From Saprospiraceae bacterium (GTDB taxonomy: Bacteria; Bacteroidota; Bacteroidia; Chitinophagales; Saprospiraceae): a DNA stretch of 64,000 bases. Under the pieces are notes generated by a model. That model did no database searches and was not told where the DNA came from. It saw only the letters and a list, made by a program, of their open reading frames with translations. Both the position numbers and the translations under genes were made by a program. The stretch lies in the NCBI GenBank assembly GCA_020629515.1, contig JAHDDE010000011.1, positions 1-64,000 on the forward strand, in the 5' to 3' direction. This document shows positions 17,433-26,408 of this stretch, one piece after another (position 1 is the first letter of the stretch; every line of letters starts with the position of its first letter).

Positions 17433-18770
17433 CTATTTCAAATCAAACTCATTGAGGAAACCTGTATGGAAATCTCCCGCTCTAAATCTTTCATCTTTCA
17501 TTAGCTGGCTGTGAAAAGGTATAGTCGTTTTGATACCATCTATCACAAACTCATCTAATGCTCTTTGCATTTTAGTGATACACTCTTCACGTGTCTCTGC
17601 TCGACAAATGAGCTTGGCAATCATAGAATCATAGTAAGGTGGAACCCTATATCCAGCATATGCATGAGTATCTACCCTTACTCCATGTCCTTTTGGACTA
17701 TGGAAATATTCTATCTGGCCAGGACTGGGACGAAAGTCGAAATAGGGATCTTCAGCATTAATACGACATTCGATACAATGCATCTGTGGAAAATAATTCT
17801 TTCCCGACAGTTTATCTCCTGCTGCTACTTTTATCTGTTCTTTGATTAAATCTCTATCTATTACTTCTTCTGTAACTGGATGTTCTACTTGAATCCTCGT
17901 GTTCATTTCCATGAAATAGAAATTTCGATACTTATCCACCAAAAATTCTACTGTACCTACCCCCTCATAATTAATCGACTCTCCTGCTTTGATAGCCGCC
18001 TCTCCCATCTCTTTCCTTAACTTTTTAGTCATAAAGGGTGAAGGGCACTCCTCCACAAGTTTTTGGTGTCTTCTCTGAATGGAGCAATCTCTTTCTGAAA
18101 GATGAATAACTTTCCCGTGCTGATCTCCAATTATTTGGATCTCTATATGGCGTGGTTCTTCAATGAACTTCTCTATATATATTCCGTCGTTGCCAAACGA
18201 AGCTTTCGCTTCATTCCTTGCCATATTCCATTGATTCTCAAAGTCTTCTTCTTCCCATACAATCCTCATACCTTTTCCTCCTCCCCCAGCGGTGGCCTTA
18301 ATGATAACCGGAAAACCGATTTCTTTAGAGATTTCTATACCTGATTGAACATTTTTAACCAACCCTTCTGATCCTGGCACAACAGGTACCCCAGCTTTAA
18401 TCATGGTTTCTTTCGCCGTAACCTTATCTCCCATTTTTTTAATCATATGAGGAGTTGGACCGATAAATTTGATATCATACTCGCTACATACTTGAGCGAA
18501 ATCGGCATTTTCAGCTAAAAATCCATATCCTGGATGTACAGCATCGGCATTAGTAATCTCAACTGCCGCCATTATTTTAGGTATACTAAGATAGGATTCT
18601 GTACTACTTGGCGGCCCTATACATACTGCCTCATCTGCAAATCTTACGTGCAAAGCATCTTTATCTGCAGTACTATATACTGCTACGGTGCTAATGCCCA
18701 TTTCCTTGCAGGTTCTTATGATCCGTAGGGCGATTTCGCCACGATTGGCTATCAGAACTTTCTTAAACAT
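17433..18770 (-). CDS. accC: Acetyl-CoA carboxylase, biotin carboxylase subunit
   Basis: A 445-residue biotin carboxylase that carboxylates the biotin on BCCP with bicarbonate and ATP. The start [20 protein letters not shown] is the family hallmark. The ATP-grasp glycine loop [19 protein letters not shown], the [12 protein letters not shown] segment and [16 protein letters not shown] (catalytic region) are all intact, and length matches E. coli AccC (449). It follows accB by 30 bases, the usual accBC pair. The carboxyltransferase genes accA/accD are not in the window. Confidence 0.97.
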   Translation of the reverse strand: MFKKVLIANRGEIALRIIRTCKEMGISTVAVYSTADKDALHVRFADEAVCIGPPSSTESYLSIPKIMAAVEITNADAVHPGYGFLAENADFAQVCSEYDIKFIGPTPHMIKKMGDKVTAKETMIKAGVPVVPGSEGLVKNVQSGIEISKEIGFPVIIKATAGGGGKGMRIVWEEEDFENQWNMARNEAKASFGNDGIYIEKFIEEPRHIEIQIIGDQHGKVIHLSERDCSIQRRHQKLVEECPSPFMTKKLRKEMGEAAIKAGESINYEGVGTVEFLVDKYRNFYFMEMNTRIQVEHPVTEEVIDRDLIKEQIKVAAGDKLSGKNYFPQMHCIECRINAEDPYFDFRPSPGQIEYFHSPKGHGVRVDTHAYAGYRVPPYYDSMIAKLICRAETREECITKMQRALDEFVIDGIKTTIPFHSQLMKDERFRAGDFHTGFLNEFDLK

Positions 18771-18800
18771 ATCAATTGTTTAACTGATCAATAATGGATT

Positions 18801-19289
18801 TTATCCCTGAGGATCTACTAAGAATAAGACTTGATCGTATTCAACGGGCGAAGCATCATCAACCATGACTTTCACTATTTTTCCAGTGACTTCACTTTCT
18901 ATTTCATTAAATAGTTTCATAGCCTCAATGATGCACACTACACCTCCTTCTTTAATCGAATCTCCGACCTGAACATATACTGGTTTTTCTGGGGCTGGCG
19001 ATCTGTAGAATGTACCTACCATAGGTGACTTTATTTCTACGAGATTGTCAGTTGATGCCGCAGCTTCATCTGTAGCAGGTGCACTAATAGCTGTAGCTGC
19101 TGGTGCAGCAGAAGTGACAGCTGGAGCCATCTGTACGGCTGCTGGTGCCGCTTGTTGACTTATTATAGGGGCAGGATTATCCTTATCAGTTCTTATTTTA
19201 ATTTCAAGGTCATCTTTGACCAACTTGAATTCCTTAATTGCAGAATCGCTTACTAAAGTGATTAATTCTTTAATTTCTTTGAACGTCAT
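18801..19289 (-). CDS. accB: Biotin carboxyl carrier protein of acetyl-CoA carboxylase
   Basis: A 162-residue BCCP. An N-terminal helical segment (1-35, TFKEIKELITLV) is followed by an Ala/Pro-rich linker (about 40-80) and the biotinyl domain (about 83-160). The biotin-accepting Lys125 lies in IEAMKLFNEIESE, and the 'thumb' segment characteristic of acetyl-CoA carboxylase BCCPs (around SPAPEKPVYVQVGD) is present. It begins two bases after the efp stop and precedes accC by 30 bases, showing a tight operon. Confidence 0.97.
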   Translation of the reverse strand: MTFKEIKELITLVSDSAIKEFKLVKDDLEIKIRTDKDNPAPIISQQAAPAAVQMAPAVTSAAPAATAISAPATDEAAASTDNLVEIKSPMVGTFYRSPAPEKPVYVQVGDSIKEGGVVCIIEAMKLFNEIESEVTGKIVKVMVDDASPVEYDQVLFLVDPQG

Positions 19290-19291
19290 AA

Positions 19292-19858
19292 TTATTTTTT
19301 AACTCTTTCCATATAATCTCCCGTGCGAGAGTCAATTTTCACTATATCTCCTTCATTAATGAAGATAGGTACTTTTATTTGAGCACCAGTCTCTATAGTT
19401 GCAGGTTTTGTGACATTGGTTGCAGTATCTCCCCTTACACCAGGTTCGGTATACGTTATTTGCATTTCGATATACTGAGGCATTTCAATAGTCAATGGAA
19501 CCTCTTTTTCTGCGTCATATAAAATTTCAATACCCATTCCTTCCTTTAAGAATTGTGGATTGGTCAGCATGGCCTCTTGAAGAGCAATCTGCTCATAACT
19601 CTCCATATCCATACAATGGTAGCCTTCTCCATCCTTGTAAAGAAACTGATACTTTCTACGCTCAACTCTTACAATATCTATTTTATGACTTGATGGCCAT
19701 GTATTATCTACGACCTTTCCATTAGTCAAACTTTTTAGTTTAGTCCTAACAAATGCAGGTCCTTTTCCAGGCTTAACATGTAAAAATTCAACAACGGTGT
19801 ACACATCATTGTTAAAGTAAATACATAGGCCATTTCTAATTTCAGAAGTATTTGCCAT
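19292..19858 (-). CDS. efp: Translation elongation factor P
   Basis: A 188-residue EF-P, which rescues ribosomes stalled at polyproline. The three OB-like domains are present. The tip residue that is post-translationally modified in the family is Lys32 in KPGKGPAFV, so a lysine-type modification (or none) is expected rather than arginine rhamnosylation. No epmA/epmB-like gene is in the window. It lies 24 bases after fabH and two bases before accB; efp next to accB is a common bacterial pairing. Confidence 0.97.
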   Translation of the reverse strand: MANTSEIRNGLCIYFNNDVYTVVEFLHVKPGKGPAFVRTKLKSLTNGKVVDNTWPSSHKIDIVRVERRKYQFLYKDGEGYHCMDMESYEQIALQEAMLTNPQFLKEGMGIEILYDAEKEVPLTIEMPQYIEMQITYTEPGVRGDTATNVTKPATIETGAQIKVPIFINEGDIVKIDSRTGDYMERVKK

Positions 19859-19882
19859 TTCTTCAATGTTTAAAATTATAGG

Positions 19883-20860
19883 TCAATAAGCCCACTTTAA
19901 ATATAGTGAACCCCAAGTAAAACCTCCTCCGAAGGAAGTTAATATCACATTATCTCCTTTATTTAGTTGATCCTCATATTCCCATAAGCAAAGTGGGATA
20001 GTCCCAGCTGAAGTATTTCCGTACTTAGCAATATTTAACATCACTTTTTCCATTGGGAAGTCAATTGAATTCGCTACCGAGTTAATAATTCTTTCATTTG
20101 CCTGATGTGGAACTAACCATCGAATATCCTGTGCTGTAAGGTTATTTCTTTCAAGTACTTCTACCACTGTAGATGACATACCATTTACCGCTCTTTTGTA
20201 AATTTGTCGACCATCCTGAGTTACAAACCCCTCTCTATTATCTAATCGCTCTTGATTCATGGGTTTTAAAGAACCACCTGCCTCTACTTTAAGCATTTGA
20301 CAACCAATACCGTCCCCCTTTAGTATGGCATCAATAACACCATATTCTTCTCCAGCTTCGAGCATCACTCCTCCTCCACCATCACCAAAAAGTATACTGG
20401 TAGTTCGGTCTTCATAATTCATGTATGAGGTCATCTTTTCTCCACCAATGACTATAACTTTCTTATATCTCCCCGTTTCTATAAACTGAGCAGCAGTATA
20501 TAAGGCGAACACAAATCCACTACAAGCCGCATTCAAATCAAAACCGAAAGCATTAACTAATCCAGACTTGTAACATATGTTATTAGCTGTATCAGGAATA
20601 ATATAGTCACCCGTACAAGTAGCACAAATTAATAGATCTACTTCTTCAGCACGACTGTTAGATTTTGCCAGCAACTGCTGTACCACATTAAGCCCAATAT
20701 CTGAAACAGCTTGATCCTCAGGCAATACCCTTCTTTCTTTGATCCCTGTACGAGTAGTTATCCACTCATCATTAGTATCCATTATTTTTTCAAGATCCGA
20801 GTTGGAAAGTATTTTGTCAGATACATATCCACCAACAGCAGTTATTAAAGCGTTAGGCAT
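19883..20860 (-). CDS. fabH: 3-oxoacyl-[ACP] synthase III
   Basis: A 325-residue ketoacyl-ACP synthase III, which condenses acetyl-CoA (or branched starters) with malonyl-ACP to begin fatty acid synthesis. The triad is complete: Cys113 in LNAACSGFVFAL, His252 in VPHQANERII and Asn282 in KYGNTSAGT. The loop DTNDEWITTRTGIKERR near the N-terminus is also typical. It is the first gene of the minus-strand run fabH-efp-accB-accC, grouping the starter enzyme with two subunits of acetyl-CoA carboxylase that supply malonyl-CoA. A promoter-like pair lies just upstream. Confidence 0.97.
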   Translation of the reverse strand: MPNALITAVGGYVSDKILSNSDLEKIMDTNDEWITTRTGIKERRVLPEDQAVSDIGLNVVQQLLAKSNSRAEEVDLLICATCTGDYIIPDTANNICYKSGLVNAFGFDLNAACSGFVFALYTAAQFIETGRYKKVIVIGGEKMTSYMNYEDRTTSILFGDGGGGVMLEAGEEYGVIDAILKGDGIGCQMLKVEAGGSLKPMNQERLDNREGFVTQDGRQIYKRAVNGMSSTVVEVLERNNLTAQDIRWLVPHQANERIINSVANSIDFPMEKVMLNIAKYGNTSAGTIPLCLWEYEDQLNKGDNVILTSFGGGFTWGSLYLKWAY

Positions 20861-20883
20861 ACTCCAAGCTATTTTTGGTTGTG

Positions 20884-20912
20884 CGAAGGTATAAAATCCA
20901 ATAGTAACACAA
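20884..20912 (-). promoter_or_regulatory. Probable promoter of the fabH-efp-accBC run
   Basis: On the minus strand TTG (20912-20910) is followed after 18 bases by TACCTTCG (20891-20884), a TAnnTTCG -7 element. Spacing fits the Bacteroidota rule. The predicted start is near 20879, leaving a leader of about 19 bases before the fabH ATG. Confidence 0.45.
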
Positions 20913-21045
20913 TTGAATATTCATTAATTATTACAAGCTCATTTTAAGGGTAGAATACATTGGCATTAAAATTGTAATATGTTCAATACAGTAAATCAAC
21001 ACTGTACATATAATTAAAATTATTCAATTAATAGACTGTTACAAC

Positions 21046-21783
21046 ATGAGAAGATTACAATTCGTTTCAGCTTTTTTGTTAGTACTAATCTCTTCTGTAG
21101 CGTATGCTTCAGCAATCGAGTTTCACAATGGCAACTTTAATTCTGCCAAAAACAGAGCGAATTTGGAAGGTAAAATGCTGTTGGTAGACTTTTATGCTTC
21201 TTGGTGTGTCCCATGCAAATGGATGGATGAAACCACATTTTCTGATCCTTCTGTTATTAAAAAGATCAATCAAGACTATGTCTCAGTAAAAGTCAATATT
21301 GATGATTTTGATGGTTATGCGCTTAAGGAACATTATGGAGTAAAGGTCTTACCTACCGTACTTATATTCAATAATGAAGGAAAAATAATTGAAAGAATTG
21401 AGGAAACATTGCCTCCTTCTAAGATGAATATGGTCTTAGATAAAAATAAGATGAACCATAGTCAAATCGTCCACAAACCCAATATTTCCCCAGAAAAGCT
21501 AAGTTATGTTGCCCCACGCACTTCTAATGTTGGTGCAAAAAAAGAAAGAGCAGCACGATATAAACTACAATTAGGTGTGTTCAGCAATTACGAAAGCACT
21601 CTAAAGTACTATCGTAATATTAAAAAATCCGTAGATCAACCGATTATAATACTTCATGATTACAAAGGAGATAATACCATATATCGCGTCCTCACAGGCA
21701 ATTTTAAGAATACAATAGAAGCAGAAATTTACAAAACTGACTTAAAGAGAAACTTCAATATAGACTCAAATTTATATTATTGA
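21046..21783 (+). CDS. Periplasmic thioredoxin-like protein fused to a SPOR domain
   Basis: A 245-residue exported protein. Signal peptide about 1-23; thioredoxin-like domain about 25-135 with the active site WCVPC (Cys54, Cys57) and the cis-Pro loop VLPT; a linker about 136-168; then a SPOR domain (about 171-243) beginning YKLQLGVFSNYESTLKYYRN with the mid-domain strand TIYRVLTGNF. The first half resembles the DsbD-C/thioredoxin_7 group that reduces periplasmic proteins. SPOR domains usually bind glycan strands stripped of peptides at division sites, so the fusion may place a thiol-disulfide enzyme at the septum. It is monocistronic: a terminator follows at 21808-21841. Confidence 0.9.
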   Translation: MRRLQFVSAFLLVLISSVAYASAIEFHNGNFNSAKNRANLEGKMLLVDFYASWCVPCKWMDETTFSDPSVIKKINQDYVSVKVNIDDFDGYALKEHYGVKVLPTVLIFNNEGKIIERIEETLPPSKMNMVLDKNKMNHSQIVHKPNISPEKLSYVAPRTSNVGAKKERAARYKLQLGVFSNYESTLKYYRNIKKSVDQPIIILHDYKGDNTIYRVLTGNFKNTIEAEIYKTDLKRNFNIDSNLYY

Positions 21784-21807
21784 TTATTGATCCAATATCC
21801 TTAAAGG

Positions 21808-21841
21808 AGCACCATAGACTATGTTTATGGTGCTTTTTTTT
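21808..21841 (+). terminator. Intrinsic terminator after the thioredoxin-SPOR gene
   Basis: AGCACCATA (21808-21816) and TATGGTGCT (21826-21834) make a perfect 9-bp stem with a 9-base loop, followed by an eight-T tract to 21841. It starts 24 bases after the stop codon. Confidence 0.92.
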
Positions 21842-21905
21842 GTTTATGTCTTTTGTAGAATTGTCATATCAAATAAAAGAGATAATTTTTTATATATGTA
21901 ATCTC

Positions 21906-21933
21906 TTGATATTCAAATGAAGATGTAACTTTG
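21906..21933 (+). promoter_or_regulatory. Promoter (TTG-N17-TAACTTTG) for the large T9SS protein gene
   Basis: TTG at 21906-21908 and TAACTTTG at 21926-21933 with 17 bases between is the best promoter match in the window. The start site should be near 21938, giving an unusually long leader of about 125 bases before the ATG at 22064. Confidence 0.65.
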
Positions 21934-21949
21934 TACTCTATTATACGGG

Positions 21950-22056
21950 TTAACTCTAAGTCTTTTGTTAGATATCCTAAGACTGCAATAACTATTTAGA
22001 GTACTCGTTTTATCAAAGTTATTTTTAACAAGTAACAATACCGAATAGAGAGTTAA
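21950..22056 (+). promoter_or_regulatory. Structured 5' leader with two competing pairings
   Basis: ACTCTAA (21953-21959) can pair with TTAGAGT (21996-22002), with a small inner stem GTCTT/AAGAC. The overlapping TTAACTCT (21950-21957) can instead pair over 8 bp with AGAGTTAA (22049-22056), which ends eight bases before the ATG. The two helices exclude each other, and the second would cover the ribosome-entry region. This is a layout that could switch translation, but covariance has not been examined. Confidence 0.35.
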
Positions 22057-22063
22057 AGTACAT

Positions 22064-25000
22064 ATGAATACAATTCAACAATTTTGTTTCCGCTGCCTCA
22101 TTGTTATATTACTACATGCGTCCTACCCTGGCACTCAACTTATAGCTCAAAATTGTGAGACTCAATCTGTCCAATTAACATTGCCAGACAATATCACAAT
22201 TCAACCAGGTGAGCAATTTTGTTTTGATGTTGAAGTGGCCAATTTCAATAATATGGTCCTATTCTTCTTTGTTATAAATTTCAATTCGACCGTTTTACAA
22301 TTTGACAGTGCTGACCCTTTAGTCAGTGGTTTAACAGGATTCACAGCGGGAGATGTAACCCCTCCAACGATGAGAGACCCTGATGTAATCAGGATATTAT
22401 GGTCACACCCTAATCTTGAAGCTTCAACCTTACCTGATAATTCCCCGATTATTAATTTGTGTTTTACAGCGATCGGAGACCCTGGCATTGATGGACGAAT
22501 ACTTTTTAATGATACTGGATTGGGTAGTCCTGCCGAATTTTTGGACGATCTTAACAATTCTTATACCCCCTGTAACCCAAATCCAGGATCAGGAGTTATA
22601 AATGTAGTACCTGAAGAGAGTAATAATCCGCAGATTTTTGTAACTGGACAATGCGGGTCTGCATCAGGTGCAGATGAAGGCATAGTGGAATTAAAAGTGT
22701 TTTACGGAACTCCACCATACACTATCGCCAGCAGTCAAGGGAATATGGTAGGAAGCGTTGAGCAAGACGTTTTTGTATTCAATAATTTGCCTTTAGGAGC
22801 TCAAAGCTTTACTGCAGTAGATGCTGATGGTCTTTCAAGCAATGACTTATCTATCAATATAACAGATGATCCTGCATTTAACATAAGTGTCCTAACACAG
22901 AGAGCACCAAACTGCCCCACAGATTTTAACGGTCGGATAGAGTTAGAAATTGAAGGAGGAAAACCATTTGAAAATGGAGAATACTTTTTCGATTGGGGCG
23001 AAGCCCAAATTGGATTAGGTCAAAATGAATTAAAGGATTTAACTAACGGTACTTATTCGGTAACTATATTAGATAGCTTAGGATGTAAACAGAGCGCAAG
23101 CTATACATTAGAAAGATCTCCAATCGAGGTGGTCCCAACTAACATTAGTCCTGCTCTTTGTGAAGGAAGAAATAATGGGATAATTCAAGTCAGTGCCACA
23201 GGAGGTGGTCCTTATGAAAATGGTTATATATGGAATATTGAGCGATTAGAAGAAGATGGATCGACTATAACAGTCGATTCACGTGTCAATCCAGAGCTCA
23301 ACCCAGAATTCAGATTACTTCAAGCTGGAAATTATAGAATAACAGCACGAGACTCCATAGACAGAAGGCAGTCTTGCTCTAACCAACAAGTATTCGAAGT
23401 GTCAATCCAAAGGGATATTACTACTCAGTTAAATAATGACAATACAACTGGTGAAAGCTGTAATTCGGAAGAATTAATTGCAGGATTAGACATAAATGCA
23501 TCATCTGGAAGTTTAAGTACGCCTATTAATGTCCAACTTATTGATAGTGCGGATCAAGTTGTATTTGATGAAGCGGTGACAACAACTTCAGTAACTACTC
23601 CTTGTTTGAATACCGGAAAATATACCGTTCGAATAGAGGATGCAGAAGGATGCACGGACATAGAAAATATTTTCTTAATCGGTAGCACCATTTTATTAGA
23701 AGATAGTTTAGTATCCAACCCATCATGTCCATCATTATCAGACGGATTTATTAAAGTTGATATTACGACTTCTAATCCCCCATTAAATTTTGAGTGGTCT
23801 ACAGGTCAAAGTGGTTCAGATATTGATTCTATTGGCGGTCTAAGTGCAGGCCCCTACTCCGTCACAGTAACTGATGATATTGGTTCATCTGAAATTTATT
23901 CATTTAATCTGACTGATCCTGAGGCAATAAGTTTATCAATAACTCAGCAGGAAATCGTTTGTCCTGGTTTAACTGGACAATTATTTGCTGAAGCTTCTGG
24001 CGGAATCGGAGAATTATCATATCTGTGGTTACCGGATAGCAGTACAAATTCAGTTTTAGCTGATGCTCCAGCTGGTGTGTATACTGTTGAAGTAAGAGAT
24101 GAAAATGGATGTATGACAAGTCAATCATCAGAATTAATTGATAAGGTCGCCCCTGATGGTATAATTTCGAATGTAAATGCTCCTTCGTGTGTTGGACAAA
24201 GTGATGGTACAGCCGTATTAACAATTACTCCATCAGTTGATTTTCCTGGCCCCAATTATATATCTCAATCTTCCACAGGGTTAAGAAATACTTCAAACAA
24301 TTTATCTGTAGATAATTTCCCCGCAGGATCAGATAATTTCATCATATTCTCTGATTCAGAAGGTACTTGTGTATTTGACACTGTTTTTGTTGATATTCCA
24401 GAAGCGATTCCTTTTGAATTAGATTTAGCGAACTCTACAATAACTGAAATTTCATGTTTTGGAGATGAAGGTAATGATGGAGCAATTGTCAATCTGGCCG
24501 CAATAGGCCCTACTAATCTTTCTTTTAATTGGTTAGAAATAGAACGTACTGGACCGGTACAAGTAGGATTAGGTGCTGGAATTTATACGGTAGAATTAGC
24601 AGTTGGTGAATGCTCCTCATTAGATACCATAATTATTGAACAACCTGACTCATTGCAAGTAACCATTGATAGCTCTATGAGTGTCTTTGCTTTGTGCGGA
24701 GGTGATAACAATACAGAAATAGTTGCCACTCAATTAGGTGGCACACCAGAATATAACTTTAACTGGGAAGATGAAAGTGGCAATAATATTTCTACCGATA
24801 GTGTAGCCTCTAATCTTGCTCCTGGCTTATATACCTATGAAGTAACTGATGCAAATGATTGTAGCACATCAATTGAAGTTGTTGTAGAAGAACCTGATGT
24901 TGTAGTAGCTGAAATTGGAGAAGTTAATGATCCTCTTTGTAACGGTGATCAAGGCTTCATCACAATTGCTAATGCTGAAGGAGGTATTGGTGAACCTTAT

Positions 25001-25699
25001 CGTTACCAAGTTAATACTGCGCCTGCTATACCAATTATGGACACTGCTGCGGTTATTCCAGGTGACTTAGTTGTACGAGTATTCGACCAAAACGGATGCT
25101 CATGGGACACCATGATCACCATATTAGAACCCCTAAATTTGGATATCAGCCTTGGACCAGATGAAAATATTGAATTGGGTCAATCTGTAGACATACAGGC
25201 TATAGTCACCAGTGATAGTTCAATTGACACTATATTATGGACTCCTGCAGAATCTGTTTCTTGTATTTTTGATAATTGTACAGAAGTAAATGTTGCACCA
25301 GTTCTGACAACCCAATACGAAGTAAGAGCTATAGACATTAATGGTTGCGAGGCTACGGATGAGATCACAGTGTCTGTGCAAAGGACAAGCAACATCTACA
25401 TTCCAAATGCTTTCTCTCCAAGTGCTACAGTACCTGGCAACTCCACTTTTAAAGTATTCGGTGGATCAGGTGTATCTACAGTTGAATCGATCAATATTTT
25501 TGACCGATACGGCAATCTCGTGCACTCAGAAGAAGAAACGCAACCTATACAACTCGCTGGAGTAGGAAGATGGCAAGGTTTTTTTAATGAAAACCCAAGT
25601 AAAAAATTGGAATCAGGTGTATATATGTATATCGTGGAATTTGCATTTTTAGATGGAGGAACCGAAATAAGAAGAGGAAATGTTACACTGATACGATAA
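22064..25699 (+). CDS. Large T9SS surface protein: cohesin-like domain, SprB-like repeats, type B sorting domain
   Basis: A 1211-residue secreted protein. Signal peptide about 1-28. Residues about 33-185 look like a cohesin-type beta sandwich (LPDNITIQPGEQFCFDVEVA, then NFNSTVLQFD and INLCFTAIGDPG). From about 190 to 1040 there are repeated modules of 70-90 residues of the SprB kind, each with a Cys-containing start and a D..GC end (SVTILDSLGCKQS, YTVEVRDENGCMTS, YEVTDANDCSTS). The last 95 residues (IYIPNAFSPSATVPGN ... GGTEIRRGNVTLIR) are the gliding-motility-associated C-terminal domain, a type B T9SS signal. Likely a surface adhesin. It has a strong promoter and a long structured leader, and nearly abuts the convergent DUF1573 gene (4 bases). 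Confidence 0.9.
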   Translation: MNTIQQFCFRCLIVILLHASYPGTQLIAQNCETQSVQLTLPDNITIQPGEQFCFDVEVANFNNMVLFFFVINFNSTVLQFDSADPLVSGLTGFTAGDVTPPTMRDPDVIRILWSHPNLEASTLPDNSPIINLCFTAIGDPGIDGRILFNDTGLGSPAEFLDDLNNSYTPCNPNPGSGVINVVPEESNNPQIFVTGQCGSASGADEGIVELKVFYGTPPYTIASSQGNMVGSVEQDVFVFNNLPLGAQSFTAVDADGLSSNDLSINITDDPAFNISVLTQRAPNCPTDFNGRIELEIEGGKPFENGEYFFDWGEAQIGLGQNELKDLTNGTYSVTILDSLGCKQSASYTLERSPIEVVPTNISPALCEGRNNGIIQVSATGGGPYENGYIWNIERLEEDGSTITVDSRVNPELNPEFRLLQAGNYRITARDSIDRRQSCSNQQVFEVSIQRDITTQLNNDNTTGESCNSEELIAGLDINASSGSLSTPINVQLIDSADQVVFDEAVTTTSVTTPCLNTGKYTVRIEDAEGCTDIENIFLIGSTILLEDSLVSNPSCPSLSDGFIKVDITTSNPPLNFEWSTGQSGSDIDSIGGLSAGPYSVTVTDDIGSSEIYSFNLTDPEAISLSITQQEIVCPGLTGQLFAEASGGIGELSYLWLPDSSTNSVLADAPAGVYTVEVRDENGCMTSQSSELIDKVAPDGIISNVNAPSCVGQSDGTAVLTITPSVDFPGPNYISQSSTGLRNTSNNLSVDNFPAGSDNFIIFSDSEGTCVFDTVFVDIPEAIPFELDLANSTITEISCFGDEGNDGAIVNLAAIGPTNLSFNWLEIERTGPVQVGLGAGIYTVELAVGECSSLDTIIIEQPDSLQVTIDSSMSVFALCGGDNNTEIVATQLGGTPEYNFNWEDESGNNISTDSVASNLAPGLYTYEVTDANDCSTSIEVVVEEPDVVVAEIGEVNDPLCNGDQGFITIANAEGGIGEPYRYQVNTAPAIPIMDTAAVIPGDLVVRVFDQNGCSWDTMITILEPLNLDISLGPDENIELGQSVDIQAIVTSDSSIDTILWTPAESVSCIFDNCTEVNVAPVLTTQYEVRAIDINGCEATDEITVSVQRTSNIYIPNAFSPSATVPGNSTFKVFGGSGVSTVESINIFDRYGNLVHSEEETQPIQLAGVGRWQGFFNENPSKKLESGVYMYIVEFAFLDGGTEIRRGNVTLIR

Positions 25700-25703
25700 A
25701 AAT

Positions 25704-26324
25704 TTATTGAATGGTGTCAGTCTGATTAATTTCATCTGATTTGACTTTATCTACCACATCAAACTTCATCTTAAGTGTAGTTCTTTCAACCGTTGCATTC
25801 GAATAAACGTAGATCTCAGGCTCTTGCAAACCATTCTTACCTACAGAGTGGTATTCCACTCCAATTATCGCAGAATCTCCTGGCATTATATCTAAAAAAG
25901 GATAACTCGGCTTAGTGCATCCACATGTGCCAACTGCTTTGGTAACTTCTAAAGGTGCTTTGCCGGTATTTTTGAACTTGAATTGATGCTTAACTATATC
26001 TCCTTCTATAATTTCTCCCCCATCAAAACTCGCCTGATCAAAAGTGATTACTGGGAGACGCTTTACTTTTTTTACTTTAGGCTTAGTAGGCTTCTCTTTC
26101 TCAGCCTCAGCGACTATTTGTTTTTCTTTTATTAATTTTTCTTCTCTTTTCTTTGAAAACTCTTCAAGATTGAAATCTTCTTTTTGCGTCGAAATCGTAT
26201 CACCTAAGACAATTTCCTCCTCCTTTGGAGGAACCACCTCCAAGGTCTCATTCTTTTTATCATTAGATGATGATTGACATGACAAGAGCCCTAATAGACC
26301 TACAAAAAGTAAACTTGTGCGCAT
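25704..26324 (-). CDS. DUF1573 lipoprotein
   Basis: A 206-residue lipoprotein: signal peptide ending at LLSCQSS (lipid Cys about 16). A highly charged Lys/Glu-rich linker (about 25-90) leads to a DUF1573 domain (about 92-195), an Ig-like fold seen in many Bacteroidota envelope proteins, with FDQASFDGGEIIEGD, the conserved TCGCTKPSYP and the strand pair ending TTLKMKFDV. The Cys pair in the TCGC motif is the family hallmark. Function unknown. It is downstream of the LamG protein gene (84-base gap) and faces the 1211-residue protein gene. Confidence 0.9.
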   Translation of the reverse strand: MRTSLLFVGLLGLLSCQSSSNDKKNETLEVVPPKEEEIVLGDTISTQKEDFNLEEFSKKREEKLIKEKQIVAEAEKEKPTKPKVKKVKRLPVITFDQASFDGGEIIEGDIVKHQFKFKNTGKAPLEVTKAVGTCGCTKPSYPFLDIMPGDSAIIGVEYHSVGKNGLQEPEIYVYSNATVERTTLKMKFDVVDKVKSDEINQTDTIQ

Positions 26325-26408
26325 ATGTTTTACAAGATTGAAATAAATTCAGAATTTGTTAGGATAGATTATACTAAATCTGCCTCAATTACTGCATTGA
26401 TCCAATAA

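Noticed and set aside
22600-25200. Repeat units in the large T9SS gene considered as a DNA repeat array or CRISPR.
   Set aside because: Similarity is at the protein-module level (70-90 residues) with diverged DNA; no short identical repeats with spacers exist.
22201-25395. Several antisense frames inside the large T9SS gene (for example 23904-24224).
   Set aside because: They are mirror frames of a repetitive, compositionally biased gene, lack start-site signals, and match nothing recognisable.
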